The notes: generated from the sequence alone by a model not told the origin. 16,988 nt of DNA from Candidatus Cloacimonadota bacterium (GCA_021160355.1 JAGHCS010000267.1:1-16988); one strand, 5' to 3'. Positions 8,139 to 16,705 are shown, counted from the stretch's first letter. Translations and numbers: made by a program.

Positions 8139-8617
8139 TTTTGAGTAAAGCTTAGTTTAAGATGGTCCGCCAGATATAAAAGGAGGATTATTACGAAAGA
8201 ATAAGCTGAATTGTAAAGCGAAAGTATTAATATTTTTCCAATCGCAAGCGTGTTGCCAGTATTAAATACCAGAAATATCGCTGATGAAAGAAGGAAATAA
8301 AAAAGGTTCATGATTATAACCAATATAAATCCTAAACCGATCAATTGCCTGGCGAGTAATGCCTTAAGCTTGCCGAGAAAGAATGCTATGATGAGAAAGA
8401 GTAGAGAAGAAATGCCAAAGGATGATGGTTGATTGAGATCAATAATTATACCAAGAAAGAATGCAAGTACAAAACCTGTCACATTCTCTCGTGTGATGCT
8501 ATAATAGAAAATCAGGGGTAAAAAAAGGTTTGGAACCGTGTTCCATAATCCAAAAGATGCTGCAAAAAAATATTGAAAATAGATAGTGAAAATAGTTATC
8601 AGGATGAGAACGATCAT
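8135..8617 (-). CDS. mreD: Rod shape-determining membrane protein MreD
   Basis: 160 aa from ATG 8617, almost entirely hydrophobic with about five membrane segments. It has the MreD pattern of a conserved turn near 'GIIIDLNQPSSFGISS' in the middle and a membrane-spanning C-terminus. The start at 8617 was preferred over ATG 8638 because it has GGGAG 5 nt upstream and overlaps the preceding stop as ATGA, the same junction used between mreD and mrdA. MreD is the inner-membrane partner of MreC in the rod complex. Identity rests on topology and neighbours more than on sequence motifs, as is usual for this family. Confidence 0.88.
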   Translation of the reverse strand: MIVLILITIFTIYFQYFFAASFGLWNTVPNLFLPLIFYYSITRENVTGFVLAFFLGIIIDLNQPSSFGISSLLFLIIAFFLGKLKALLARQLIGLGFILVIIMNLFYFLLSSAIFLVFNTGNTLAIGKILILSLYNSAYSFVIILLLYLADHLKLSFTQK

Positions 8618-9294
8618 TTCTTCTCCCACACAAGGCATAATGGTGTTAGTTCGAGTTGCTGTCCCTGTGGATTATCTATCATTATCTCTTCGAGAAGCCG
8701 GGCATTAATTCCAGCGGATCTCCCAATAACCCATGATCCGCCAATGTCATTAATATCCATGATCGCTGCTTCATTTCCTGTTAATTCATGAATTTTCCTG
8801 CATATTTCATCTGTGTGAATAGGACCTTTGATCACGGTTGTGTTATATGGTGGTACTGGTGAAGTGTGTGCAGCATCGACAAGCGCTGCCTGTTTGCCTG
8901 CAATGCGGTAGAAGAGTCCGTGTATCCCAAATATTTTTCCCACAACTCCCGCAATTGCTGCGATAATTATTCTGAAATGTCCGCATTCATCTATGGCGCA
9001 TTGCATGCTTGTTTTTGAGCGCAAGCCAACTCCATAAGGTACTTTGCTTACACCTCGCCATAGAAGTTTTGAAAGAATCCCGATCTTGATCTCGCTTTCC
9101 AGCACAGCTCGTCCCTGAGTGATGGCTACCGGACTTTCACTCATGACTATAATATCACCTTTCTTCCGCTTTCCTTTTGTATATTCAAGAACAATATCGA
9201 TTAAATCGTCTTGAGGAGTGAGAATTTTTGTTTTGATCGGCTGCCTTAAATAGATTTTTGTTCCAACCTCTCTTTCTGTGATATTATTTTTCAT
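8614..9294 (-). CDS. CofE-like protein (coenzyme F420-0:L-glutamate ligase family)
   Basis: 226 aa, close to single-domain CofE (about 240-250 aa). Family features are visible: an early 'KTKILTPQDDLIDIV' (21-35), 'KGDIIVMSESPVAITQGR' (45-62), 'YGVGLRSKTSMQCAIDECG' (87-105), 'GIHGLFYRIAG' (123-133), 'NEAAIMDINDIGG' (164-176) and 'NPQGQQLELTP' near the end. CofE adds glutamate residues to F420-0 using GTP and Mn2+/Mg2+. Homologues also occur in bacteria not known to make F420, where the substrate is unknown. It overlaps mreC by 11 nt (9294-9284) and mreD by 4 nt (8617-8614), so it belongs to the elongasome operon. ATG 9294 lacks a Shine-Dalgarno and is probably coupled to mreC translation. No other F420 gene (cofC, cofD, cofG, cofH) is in the window. 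Confidence 0.85.
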   Translation of the reverse strand: MKNNITEREVGTKIYLRQPIKTKILTPQDDLIDIVLEYTKGKRKKGDIIVMSESPVAITQGRAVLESEIKIGILSKLLWRGVSKVPYGVGLRSKTSMQCAIDECGHFRIIIAAIAGVVGKIFGIHGLFYRIAGKQAALVDAAHTSPVPPYNTTVIKGPIHTDEICRKIHELTGNEAAIMDINDIGGSWVIGRSAGINARLLEEIMIDNPQGQQLELTPLCLVWEKK

Positions 9295-10051
9295 ATTTTT
9301 GTATAACTGCCACGGCTTCTATATTTGCCAGGTTTACAAAGGGCTCTATTACTGCTCTTGTAAAAACCCCTTCGCTACTCTGCTCGATTTCAACAATGGT
9401 TCCAAATGGAAGCTCAGGAGGATATATCGAGCTTAATTTCGATGAAACGATGAGATCCCCTGTTTTCAGGTCGCTTCCAACCTTGATCTTTTCAAAATAA
9501 ATGTTCCCATTCAGTTCGGTTTCTACGATGCCGTGTATCCTGCTTCTGCTGTCGATCGCGCCAAGCCGGAAATATTTGTTTCCAAAGGTCTGTACGACTG
9601 CATAATTCTGGTAAACAGCTATCACCTTTCCTACGAGCCCCTTTTCAGAAATAACGGGCTGATTCTTCAGAATGTTTTGATTTTTCCCCGCATCAATAAT
9701 AAGTGTTTCATAATTGAAAAACGATCCTGTTCCTATAACATCTGCTATTAAAAATTCGTAGCCGGAAACATCAATATTTTCTACAAGCTCTTCGAATCGC
9801 CCCTCTTTGTCCAGCTCTTCTTTGAGCATTCTTAGCTCGTTCTGTGCAAGAAAAAGCTCCCTCTGCAGATAGTTGTTCCTTTGATACACATTTGAAAGGT
9901 TTTTTATATATGTGATACTCGATGAAAAGGGTAACAGAATTGTGTTTCCGACGAATTGTGCTTTTTCTATTCTCTGCTCATTGTTTCCAATCATAAAGAG
10001 AATAGAGAGAATAAGAAGGATGCCGAAAACAATGTTTCTTCTTGTGAACAT
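9284..10051 (-). CDS. mreC: Rod shape-determining protein MreC
   Basis: 255 aa. A short cytoplasmic start (MFTRRN) precedes one membrane segment (about 7-22). A coiled coil (about 55-90, VYQRNNYLQRELFLAQ...) leads into the two beta-barrel domains of MreC, with 'GLVGKVIAVYQNYAVVQ' (138-154), 'VSSKLSSIYPPELPFGTI' (202-219) and 'EPFVNLANIEAVAVI' (236-250) as family landmarks. It is a periplasmic scaffold that links MreB and MreD to PBP2. The gap to the mreB stop is 30 nt, and only a weak GAG precedes ATG 10051. Confidence 0.95.
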   Translation of the reverse strand: MFTRRNIVFGILLILSILFMIGNNEQRIEKAQFVGNTILLPFSSSITYIKNLSNVYQRNNYLQRELFLAQNELRMLKEELDKEGRFEELVENIDVSGYEFLIADVIGTGSFFNYETLIIDAGKNQNILKNQPVISEKGLVGKVIAVYQNYAVVQTFGNKYFRLGAIDSRSRIHGIVETELNGNIYFEKIKVGSDLKTGDLIVSSKLSSIYPPELPFGTIVEIEQSSEGVFTRAVIEPFVNLANIEAVAVIQKYEK

Positions 10052-10081
10052 AGGAACTCGTGTTAGATTTCGTCTGTTTTT

Positions 10082-11113
10082 TTATACTTTTGGCAAAAGG
10101 ACTTTTTCGTATTCTTCGAGATTGTCTAAAATTTTGCCGCAGCCCATTACGACGCTGGTTAAAGGTTCGTCAACGAGCGTTACTGGAAGATTAATAGTTT
10201 CCTGAATTTTTCTATCGAGTCCTTTTAGTTGGCCTGCACCACCTGTCAGCACGACTCCTCTATCGGCTATATCTGCAGATAGTTCCGGTGCTGTTTCTTC
10301 GAAAAGGCGTTTCACTGCGTCGACGATCTTATTCACAGTATCGGCTAATCCTTCCCTGATCTCCTCGGATGAGATTTTCATAGAAACAGGATATCCTGTG
10401 ATCAGATCTCGTCCGCGAACTTCCATGGTCAGTTCATCTTCGAGTGGGAATGCAGATCCGATCTTCATTTTTATTCTTTCTGCTGTGGACTCCCCGATAT
10501 AGAGATTATGCTTCCTTCGTAGATAGGCAACTATTGCCTCATCCATCTCATCACCGCCGATTCTGATGGAGTTGTGGTCAACAATATGAGAGAGTGAAAT
10601 AATAGCAATCTCTGTGGTTCCTCCACCGATATCGATTATCATATTGCCATATGGCTCGTGCACCGGCAGCCCAACACCTATCGCTGAAGCAAGTGGTTCC
10701 GAAACTAGATACACAGTTCTCGCTCCTGCATGTTCTGCCGATTCTTTGACTGCCCTTTTTTCTACCTCAGTAATACCTGAGGGCACAGCAACGATTACGC
10801 GGGGTCTGATCAAAAACTTTTTCTGCTGTGATTGAAGAATGAGGTGCCGAAGCATTGTTTCCGTGATCTCAAAATTAGCGATCACTCCGTCCTTCATGGG
10901 CTTGATCGCCCTGATCTCCTCAGGGGTCTTACCCAGCATCTCTTTTGCTTTATTTCCTATTGCTATGACCTTTTTGGATTCCGTCTCCACCGCAACCACC
11001 GAGGGTTCATTGACAACAACCCCATGCCCTTTCAGATATACAAGTGTATTTGCCGTACCCAGATCAATTGCCACATCGTTCGTTAACCAATTTAAAATAA
11101 AATCCCAAAACAT
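10082..11113 (-). CDS. mreB: Rod shape-determining protein MreB (actin homologue)
   Basis: 343 aa, the usual length. The actin/Hsp70 nucleotide-binding motifs are present in order: phosphate 1 'AIDLGTANTLVYLKG' (15-29), 'PRVIVAVPSGITEVEKRAV' (104-122), phosphate 2 'DIGGGTTEIA' (161-170) and the adenosine loop 'GVVLTGGAGQLKGLD' (285-299). The N-terminal MFWDFILNWL is an amphipathic membrane-binding helix. It forms ATP-dependent filaments under the inner membrane that steer lateral-wall synthesis. Start ATG 11113 has a strong AAGGAG 5 nt upstream, and that ribosome binding site overlaps the recJ stop codon (TAAGGAG), tying the two genes together. Confidence 0.97.
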   Translation of the reverse strand: MFWDFILNWLTNDVAIDLGTANTLVYLKGHGVVVNEPSVVAVETESKKVIAIGNKAKEMLGKTPEEIRAIKPMKDGVIANFEITETMLRHLILQSQQKKFLIRPRVIVAVPSGITEVEKRAVKESAEHAGARTVYLVSEPLASAIGVGLPVHEPYGNMIIDIGGGTTEIAIISLSHIVDHNSIRIGGDEMDEAIVAYLRRKHNLYIGESTAERIKMKIGSAFPLEDELTMEVRGRDLITGYPVSMKISSEEIREGLADTVNKIVDAVKRLFEETAPELSADIADRGVVLTGGAGQLKGLDRKIQETINLPVTLVDEPLTSVVMGCGKILDNLEEYEKVLLPKV

Positions 11114-11122
11114 TGATTCTCC

Positions 11123-12700
11123 TTAAAAAACTTTATCTCGTTTATTCATCAGTTCGTAATCAATAATTATAAATTCTTTTTCATAAATTGAAAATGTAAT
11201 ATTAATTCTTGCGTTCTCCGGTTCTTCGGGAATATTCAGGAAGTTCTTTTCTCGCAATTCTTTGATAGTTACGTTTATCATTAGATAAACCAGCGGAGGA
11301 TTCCCTTCTCCAAAAGGTGCAAATATCCTGTGAATCTCTCTCAGCTTATTGACATCGAACTGGTCTTCGTCAAGCACATAATCAATATATAGTTTTTTTG
11401 ATTCTTTCTGAATTTTTCGAATGTTCTTGTATTGTTCTTCTGCCAGTTCACCCAGTTTTTCATGGATATTAGGATAGCGTTTTGCGTGGCAGGTAAATCC
11501 TGCAGCTTCTTTATGTCCACCATACTGAATTAGATAGGGTTCGATTTTTTTTAAGCAGTCCAGCCAGTTAAATCCGGAAGGTGCGCGCACTTCGGCTGTG
11601 AGGATATCGTCTTCCCATTTTGTTAGCACCAGACTTGGTATCCGATACGTGTCTGTAATATAGGATGTTGCAATACCGAGATATTTTACTGATATTTCGC
11701 CTTTGGTATCGTAATATTCAAAACAATGATCCCCTCTTTTTTTATATTCGAATTCCATGATATCTCTGATCTTTTGCGCTTCCTCTTTATTGTCATAGAC
11801 ACGTTTACTAAGAAGAGAATATAATTCCTTAATCTCTTTTATCTTTTGCGAAAGAAGGATGTCAACTCCAAGATGTCTTCCGTTCTCCTCTCTGCCTAAA
11901 GTAAGCAATGGAATTAGCTGCTGTACTGCTTTTTCTCTTAGAATTCCTCGGGTTTCCTCTGCGTAAAATTGAAAAAAGAGATTTTCAGACTGCTCAAAAT
12001 TATAATAAAGATGCTTTGCATAAATTCTGTTGTCATCAACAAGCCGCATTCTGTCTGCGATAGTACCGAGTCCCACAAGTAATGGATACACCGGGTCAGT
12101 CGGAATGCCTGTCATTTGAGACAGCACCTTTACCACATTCATCACCACGCCAACCCCAGCGAGATATTTAAAGGGAAATCTGTCATTCTTTTTGTGTGGG
12201 TCAACGATAGCTGATGCCTGAGGGTGTTCTTTCATTATTTTATGATGGTCAATGACTATCGTTTTAATGCCATTCCTTCTAAGACGCGCTATTGAACCAA
12301 CTTCTGAAATACCAATATCAACCGTAATTACTCTTTTTGTACCATCCTGTAAAACCTTCTGGATAAACTTATCCCGCAAACCAAACTTCTCAAATTCTCT
12401 ATCCGGTATGTAATAGGAAATATTCTTCGCTCCAAGTTTTGAAAGAAAAGTATAAAGCACAACAGTGCTTGTGATTCCATCTACATCGTCGTGTCCAAAA
12501 ATGGTGATCTTATCTCCGTCCTGAATATTTGCTAATATCTTTCGTGCTGCTTTTCGTGAACCGCTGAGAAGCGTGGGATCGTTGCATTTATCAAGGGTCG
12601 GATTTAAGAATTTATCGACATTCTTAATCTCTCTGCCCCTGACAACTGAGTATACAATATCTTCTGTTTGATGATTACGAAGAAACCAATTTTCTTTCAA
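11123..12700 (-). CDS. recJ: Single-stranded-DNA-specific exonuclease RecJ
   Basis: 525 aa, near the usual 550-580. The DHH phosphoesterase motifs are visible: motif I 'HDDVDG' (70-75; canonical RecJ usually has DYDADG here, but the two metal-binding Asp are kept), 'TVDIG' (126-130), 'DHH' (151-153), 'VDPH' (166-169) and 'GTIAD' (212-216). DHHA1 follows with 'GGHKEAAGF' (394-402), then the RecJ OB-domain signature 'APFGEGNPPL' (461-470). It degrades ssDNA 5'-to-3' in recombination and repair. The start must be TTG 12700: an in-frame TAA (12709-12707, the stop of the preceding gene) lies three codons upstream and no Met occurs until about residue 156. The expected Trp near the N-terminus (residue 5) is retained with this start. 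Confidence 0.93.
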   Translation of the reverse strand: MKENWFLRNHQTEDIVYSVVRGREIKNVDKFLNPTLDKCNDPTLLSGSRKAARKILANIQDGDKITIFGHDDVDGITSTVVLYTFLSKLGAKNISYYIPDREFEKFGLRDKFIQKVLQDGTKRVITVDIGISEVGSIARLRRNGIKTIVIDHHKIMKEHPQASAIVDPHKKNDRFPFKYLAGVGVVMNVVKVLSQMTGIPTDPVYPLLVGLGTIADRMRLVDDNRIYAKHLYYNFEQSENLFFQFYAEETRGILREKAVQQLIPLLTLGREENGRHLGVDILLSQKIKEIKELYSLLSKRVYDNKEEAQKIRDIMEFEYKKRGDHCFEYYDTKGEISVKYLGIATSYITDTYRIPSLVLTKWEDDILTAEVRAPSGFNWLDCLKKIEPYLIQYGGHKEAAGFTCHAKRYPNIHEKLGELAEEQYKNIRKIQKESKKLYIDYVLDEDQFDVNKLREIHRIFAPFGEGNPPLVYLMINVTIKELREKNFLNIPEEPENARINITFSIYEKEFIIIDYELMNKRDKVF

Positions 12701-12706
12701 TTTTTC

Positions 12707-13951
12707 TTAGTTCCAGTATTCTTTATATTTCGGATCTAATTTTGGTATTTCTTTATCTTTTTTAAACTCTTTTGGATTTCTCCACCAATCCGTTGAAGAG
12801 AACCCAAAGGAGACACGGAAAAAATCGTCCTGATATATATTTTTATCTATTGAGCCGCGAGCACCGTATGCAACCGACATGCTCAGTCTGCCCTGGTTGA
12901 GAAGCATGATGGGTATATCGAAACCTGCAGTAATTGCCATTTCATTAATATAATTATCGTTGTACTTACCCGAAAGTTGTCGATAATATCCACCAATTCG
13001 TGTGGGTATCTTCCAGAAGAAATCCTTTTTTGGTGTATAAGAAATTCCAAGTGAAATCATGCTGGTATTTCTGTCATTCATTTTTGGAACATTTGTTTTT
13101 TTCCAGAAAGTATAACGTAAATTCGTCTCCGCATAGAGAAAATCTGTCATTTCAATCCCTGTACCGAATCCCATCTGCATTGGGATATCATATTTCGAAG
13201 TTTTGCTGCTTTCATAATCATAATTTGAATTGTTGTAGTATTCGATCTTGTATATATCTACAGAATGCAATACTGCCTTAGTTTGGATGAAACCACCAAA
13301 AGAGAACGCTTTATACGGAAAAGTAAATCCTGCAGAGAAATTCACACCATCCATAAGATGCTCTTTTATCTCTCTTGTATCTATAAGGTCTCCATCGGAA
13401 TAATCAACTAATAGATCCTCGGTCCGATTACCGAAGATATAATTCATATTAATACCAAGTCCGAAAACACCAATTCTTTTGGCAAGAGCAAAGCCAAGTT
13501 GATTGAGAGAGCCAAACTTTTGATCTGTCACGAAATAATCTCCAATAATGCTTGCGGAAGAATCTAAAGCGGTATCGAGACCAAAAAAGTATTTTTCAAG
13601 ATAGGATATACCAATAATGGTTCCTTTGGCAACAGGAACATACATTGCTGCATAGGGTATGCTGGATACTTTGTTCGTGTAAGACTCATGAGAATCTTTG
13701 AAAATAGTGTATCCAAAATCTATCTGAGTTGAGAAATTTGCTTTATTGACTGTCGTAAGAAGAGCTGGATTTATTATCGAAAAGTTTTTTCTGAATATCG
13801 AACTGATCCCCGTAAATCCCATACCCGAACCAAAATTATCCGAGCCAAAATGCTCCTCGACAAATCCGTTTGGGGAGAACATAGATGCGGCGAACAATGG
13901 AATTGCAAGGCAGCAAAACAGGAGACATATTATTATTTTTCTAAAAAACAT
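12707..13951 (-). CDS. Outer-membrane beta-barrel protein (PorV/FadL-like), unknown function
   Basis: 414 aa. Signal peptide at residues 1-22 (MFFRKIIICLLFCCLAIPLF followed by AAS). The mature start resembles PorV/FadL-type barrels: 'FGSGMGFTGISSIF' (40-53) and 'NPALL' (61-65), where PorV-like proteins have 'NPAGL'. The rest alternates strand-like segments with aromatic girdles (GFALAKRIGVFGLGINMNY, YAETNLRYTFW, ISLGISYTP, FRVSFGFSSTDWW). A charged tail ends in LDPKYKEYWN rather than a barrel-closing Phe. Start ATG 13951 has GAGG 4 nt upstream. It lies 10 nt after the lipoprotein gene and 6 nt before recJ, in the same frame as recJ. The ligand is unknown; pairing with an OM lipoprotein suggests an outer-membrane complex, which is inference. 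Confidence 0.8.
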   Translation of the reverse strand: MFFRKIIICLLFCCLAIPLFAASMFSPNGFVEEHFGSDNFGSGMGFTGISSIFRKNFSIINPALLTTVNKANFSTQIDFGYTIFKDSHESYTNKVSSIPYAAMYVPVAKGTIIGISYLEKYFFGLDTALDSSASIIGDYFVTDQKFGSLNQLGFALAKRIGVFGLGINMNYIFGNRTEDLLVDYSDGDLIDTREIKEHLMDGVNFSAGFTFPYKAFSFGGFIQTKAVLHSVDIYKIEYYNNSNYDYESSKTSKYDIPMQMGFGTGIEMTDFLYAETNLRYTFWKKTNVPKMNDRNTSMISLGISYTPKKDFFWKIPTRIGGYYRQLSGKYNDNYINEMAITAGFDIPIMLLNQGRLSMSVAYGARGSIDKNIYQDDFFRVSFGFSSTDWWRNPKEFKKDKEIPKLDPKYKEYWN

Positions 13952-13961
13952 AGTACCTCAA

Positions 13962-15113
13962 TTATTCTAAAACTGGTTTCGTATAAATTATGTGGAGCGC
14001 GGGAGTGCTGTTTTCAAAGAAATCTACGAACGAATAATCCTTATTTTCGGTTGTTGAAACTAACGCTATATAAGGATTTGAAAGGTTTCCTCTGATTATA
14101 CCCTCAAGAACCGGTGTTATATTAACGACTGAAAGAGAATCTCCTTCGATGAAATAGGACGTAGGTGTTGAATGAATATATGTGCATTCATCAGCTTGAG
14201 TATCAGAAAGATAGTAGGGTATAATTGACATGTAATCACCGAATACGAATGAGTTTTCTACCATAAATGAATCTACCTGAACTTCTGCAAGGTTTATGCT
14301 GATCCGCTCAAGTTCATCATGCGTAATTCCAAGTTGAGTATAAATAGAATCAACATGTATCCTCAGTATAAGCCGGGATGGAGGTAGATTTTTTATTGTT
14401 AATTTCCCGGGATCATAATTCTTCTGCATGTTTTCATCAAAACCGATAAATGTATCTTTTGTTGTTCCTAACAAAAGAGTATCTCTCTTTCCTGTATCAT
14501 TTCCGATAGCAACTATCCTGAGCTTGGGACCTTTTTCTTCAGAATTGAATGTGTAAAATGCAACAAAATTCTCGATCGCGTCTGGGGCATCCAAAAGCAT
14601 TCCATAGTTTAGAGAATCATTAATGATCCAATCCTCAATTATCGCTGGTTCAAATGGAATATAGAAAGAATCTGCGTCTGATACAAATTCAACAGGTGTG
14701 GTGAATTCTTCGAATTCTGTTCCAATCGTATCCCATGTGGTAGAACCAACAGACCAGTCGACCAACAGTTTGTAAGCATGGATATCAATAGCGGGTTGAA
14801 ATTGGGATTTTCTTTCAAAAAGGATTTCACAACTTTCAAAAGATGTAGAGTCCAGCCAGGTTGTATCCGGCAGATTCCCGAATCTCATCAGCGCACGGGT
14901 TTTCACACCATTGAAGTTACCTGTCAGCATAATAGAGTTTGAGGAGTATATGCCTATCGTATCTGTAAAGGATCTCTCTAAAGTGATCGCATTTGAAAGA
15001 GTATCTGATACTATCACAACATCCTGATCGTATCCCATGTAATTATTTTTTTGAGTACATGAAGCTATCGCGATCAAAAAGACGAGAATTATAATGGAAA
15101 TATACTTATTCAT
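13962..15113 (-). CDS. Outer-membrane lipoprotein with DNRLRE/CBM96-like domains
   Basis: 383 aa from ATG 15113, which follows AAGG by 7 nt and begins a textbook lipoprotein signal: MNKYISIIILVFLIAIASC with lipobox IASC and Cys19. Thr and Gln after Cys fit outer-membrane sorting. A longer open frame to 15200 is rejected because it would place 29 residues before the signal peptide and run into a DnaA box. The mature part resembles DNRLRE/CBM96-type beta-sandwiches: 'ALMRFGNLPDTTWLDS', 'VDWSVGSTTWDT', 'LNYGMLLDAPDA', 'VAFYTFNSEEKGPKLRIV'. A second copy-like half follows ('LILRIHVDSIY', 'ISINLAEVQVDS', 'SNPYIALVSTTE', 'STPALHIIY'). Such domains occur on secreted, often carbohydrate-linked, proteins. 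It heads the nine-gene operon next to the origin. Its function is not known. Confidence 0.8.
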   Translation of the reverse strand: MNKYISIIILVFLIAIASCTQKNNYMGYDQDVVIVSDTLSNAITLERSFTDTIGIYSSNSIMLTGNFNGVKTRALMRFGNLPDTTWLDSTSFESCEILFERKSQFQPAIDIHAYKLLVDWSVGSTTWDTIGTEFEEFTTPVEFVSDADSFYIPFEPAIIEDWIINDSLNYGMLLDAPDAIENFVAFYTFNSEEKGPKLRIVAIGNDTGKRDTLLLGTTKDTFIGFDENMQKNYDPGKLTIKNLPPSRLILRIHVDSIYTQLGITHDELERISINLAEVQVDSFMVENSFVFGDYMSIIPYYLSDTQADECTYIHSTPTSYFIEGDSLSVVNITPVLEGIIRGNLSNPYIALVSTTENKDYSFVDFFENSTPALHIIYTKPVLE

Positions 15114-15178
15114 ATTAAAACCTTTTCTTAATTTAAATATCATAAACAAATCAGTAGTCGCCATAGGCATGGTGAATT

Positions 15179-15344
15179 TGTGGATAACTCTGCTGTACAT
15201 CTGGTAACACTATGCCTTCCAACATAATAATCTGAGGAAGAAATTGTTGATAAAATCGATGTGTCCACAATCAAGGGAGATGATACCATAAATTTTAACG
15301 CATGCAGAGTTTTATGCACAGCATTGCACAGGGTCTGTGGATAA
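15179..15344. other. Candidate oriC, downstream DnaA-box cluster
   Basis: Four good DnaA boxes (consensus TTATNCACA) lie between dnaA and the lipoprotein gene: TTATCCACA on the minus strand at 15179-15187 and 15336-15344, TTATCAACA on the minus strand at 15245-15253, and TTATGCACA on the plus strand at 15312-15320. Weaker 7/9 matches occur at 15261-15269 and 15322-15330. An AT-rich stretch follows at about 15341-15385, next to the dnaA stop, and is a candidate unwinding element. The stretch 15114-15370 holds no credible gene. Confidence 0.75.
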
Positions 15345-15370
15345 GATATTGAGTAATTATATTTCATATT

Positions 15371-16705
15371 TTATTGGGTAATATTTTCTGTGATTTCGTT
15401 TATTTTTCTTTTAAGATTATTGTCGTTCTCTAATTTTAGAGAGATGATCTTTTTTGCATGAATAATCGTTGTATGATCTTTTTTATTATAATGATTGGCG
15501 ATCTCGAGTAAAGAGATGTGCGGTATAAGTTTTGAGGATAGATACATTGCGATCTGGCGAGGAAATGCTATCTCCTTTTTACGAGTAGGTTCTTTTATCT
15601 GATTTTTCCCGATTTCGAAATATTTTGCCACTTCTTCCTGGATGACGTCGAGAGTGACAGGTCGTTTGCGATTTGTCATCATGTCCTCAAGAATTTGCTT
15701 AACATTCGTAATTTCTATTTGGTGAGGTTTGATTTTTTTATAGGAAGAGAATGCAAGAATTTTTACGAGAGAACCTTCGAGCTGTCGGATATTATCATCG
15801 AAATTCTCTGCAATAAATTCGAGAACGTCAGGTTTGAGAGTGATTTTTTCTTCGTCACATTTTTGACGGAGGATTGCAACTCGGGTTTCATAATTGGGCC
15901 GCTTAATATCAGCAAGAAGTCCCCATTCAAATCTGGAGATAAGCCTGTCCTGTAGCTTTTTGATCTCTTTTGGTGGTCGATCACTTGTAAGAATGATCTG
16001 CTTTTTGGCGTTATAAAGAGTATTGAAAGTGTGGAAAAATTCCTCCTGACTTCCCTCTTTTCCAGCAAGAAACTGGATGTCATCAATCATAAGAATGTCA
16101 TAAGTTCGGAACTTTTTTCTGAAGTTTATCGTAGTATTTGTCTGGATTGCCGAGATCATTTCGTTTGTGAAGTCTTCTGTAGGAGTATACAGAACACGTT
16201 TGTTAACCTTATTCTGAATTAAGTAATTACCAACTGCCTGCATGAGGTGAGTTTTACCAAGTCCAACACCACCGTATATGAACAGAGGATTGTATATTTT
16301 GCCGGGTTTATCAGCAACAGCCTGAGCAGCAGATATTGCGAAATGGTTATTGTCCCCGACGACAAATCTTTCAAAGGTATATCTCGGATTAAGCCCATTA
16401 TCTCTTGAAGTATCAATAAAGAATTTTTTGGAAAAGGAATAATTACTTGGAACCTCTGATGCTGAACCGATGAAATCAACCGTAATTTTTTCTGCAGTAA
16501 GATTATATGCGATCTCCTCGATGAACGATTTGTAGTGTTGGTCAAGCCAGTCTGCAAAAAATTTGGTTGGGGCTTTTATTGTGAGAGTATTGTCTACAAG
16601 ACTGAACTCTTTTGTTTTATCAAACCAAGTAGAATAGGTTTGGGGGTCAACCTGAGATTTTATCTCATCCATAATCTGTTTCCACAGTCCTACAAATCCA
16701 GCCAT
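15371..16705 (-). CDS. dnaA: Chromosomal replication initiator protein DnaA
   Basis: 444 aa, complete. Domain I (1-77) begins MAGFVGLWKQIMDEI and contains 'TYSTWFDKTKEF'. The domain II linker is short (about 78-104). The AAA+ domain III starts at 'LNPRYTFERFVVGDNN' (105-120), with Walker A 'GGVGLGKTH' (145-153) and Walker B 'ILMIDDIQFL' (204-213). Domain IV carries the box-binding signature 'DHTTIIHAKK' (410-419). It binds DnaA boxes as ATP-DnaA, opens the origin and loads the helicase. DnaA boxes flank it on both sides, and one (16712-16720) lies 6 nt before the start codon, which suggests autorepression. No strong Shine-Dalgarno is seen (AAGG about 12 nt upstream). Confidence 0.98.
   Translation of the reverse strand: MAGFVGLWKQIMDEIKSQVDPQTYSTWFDKTKEFSLVDNTLTIKAPTKFFADWLDQHYKSFIEEIAYNLTAEKITVDFIGSASEVPSNYSFSKKFFIDTSRDNGLNPRYTFERFVVGDNNHFAISAAQAVADKPGKIYNPLFIYGGVGLGKTHLMQAVGNYLIQNKVNKRVLYTPTEDFTNEMISAIQTNTTINFRKKFRTYDILMIDDIQFLAGKEGSQEEFFHTFNTLYNAKKQIILTSDRPPKEIKKLQDRLISRFEWGLLADIKRPNYETRVAILRQKCDEEKITLKPDVLEFIAENFDDNIRQLEGSLVKILAFSSYKKIKPHQIEITNVKQILEDMMTNRKRPVTLDVIQEEVAKYFEIGKNQIKEPTRKKEIAFPRQIAMYLSSKLIPHISLLEIANHYNKKDHTTIIHAKKIISLKLENDNNLKRKINEITENITQ

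Noticed and set aside
8618..8638. mreD start at 8638
   Set aside because: ATG 8617 has a better-spaced GGGAG and gives the ATGA junction also used by mreD-mrdA.
8614..9294. Claim that the organism makes coenzyme F420
   Set aside because: Only a CofE-like gene is present in the window, and the family is found without F420 synthesis.
15114..15200. N-terminal extension of the lipoprotein (start at 15200)
   Set aside because: It would put 29 residues in front of a complete lipoprotein signal peptide, while ATG 15113 has an AAGG at good spacing.
15140..15367. Minus-strand 75-codon open frame between dnaA and the lipoprotein gene
   Set aside because: It overlaps the DnaA-box cluster, has Ser/Cys-rich low-information sequence and lacks a ribosome binding site.
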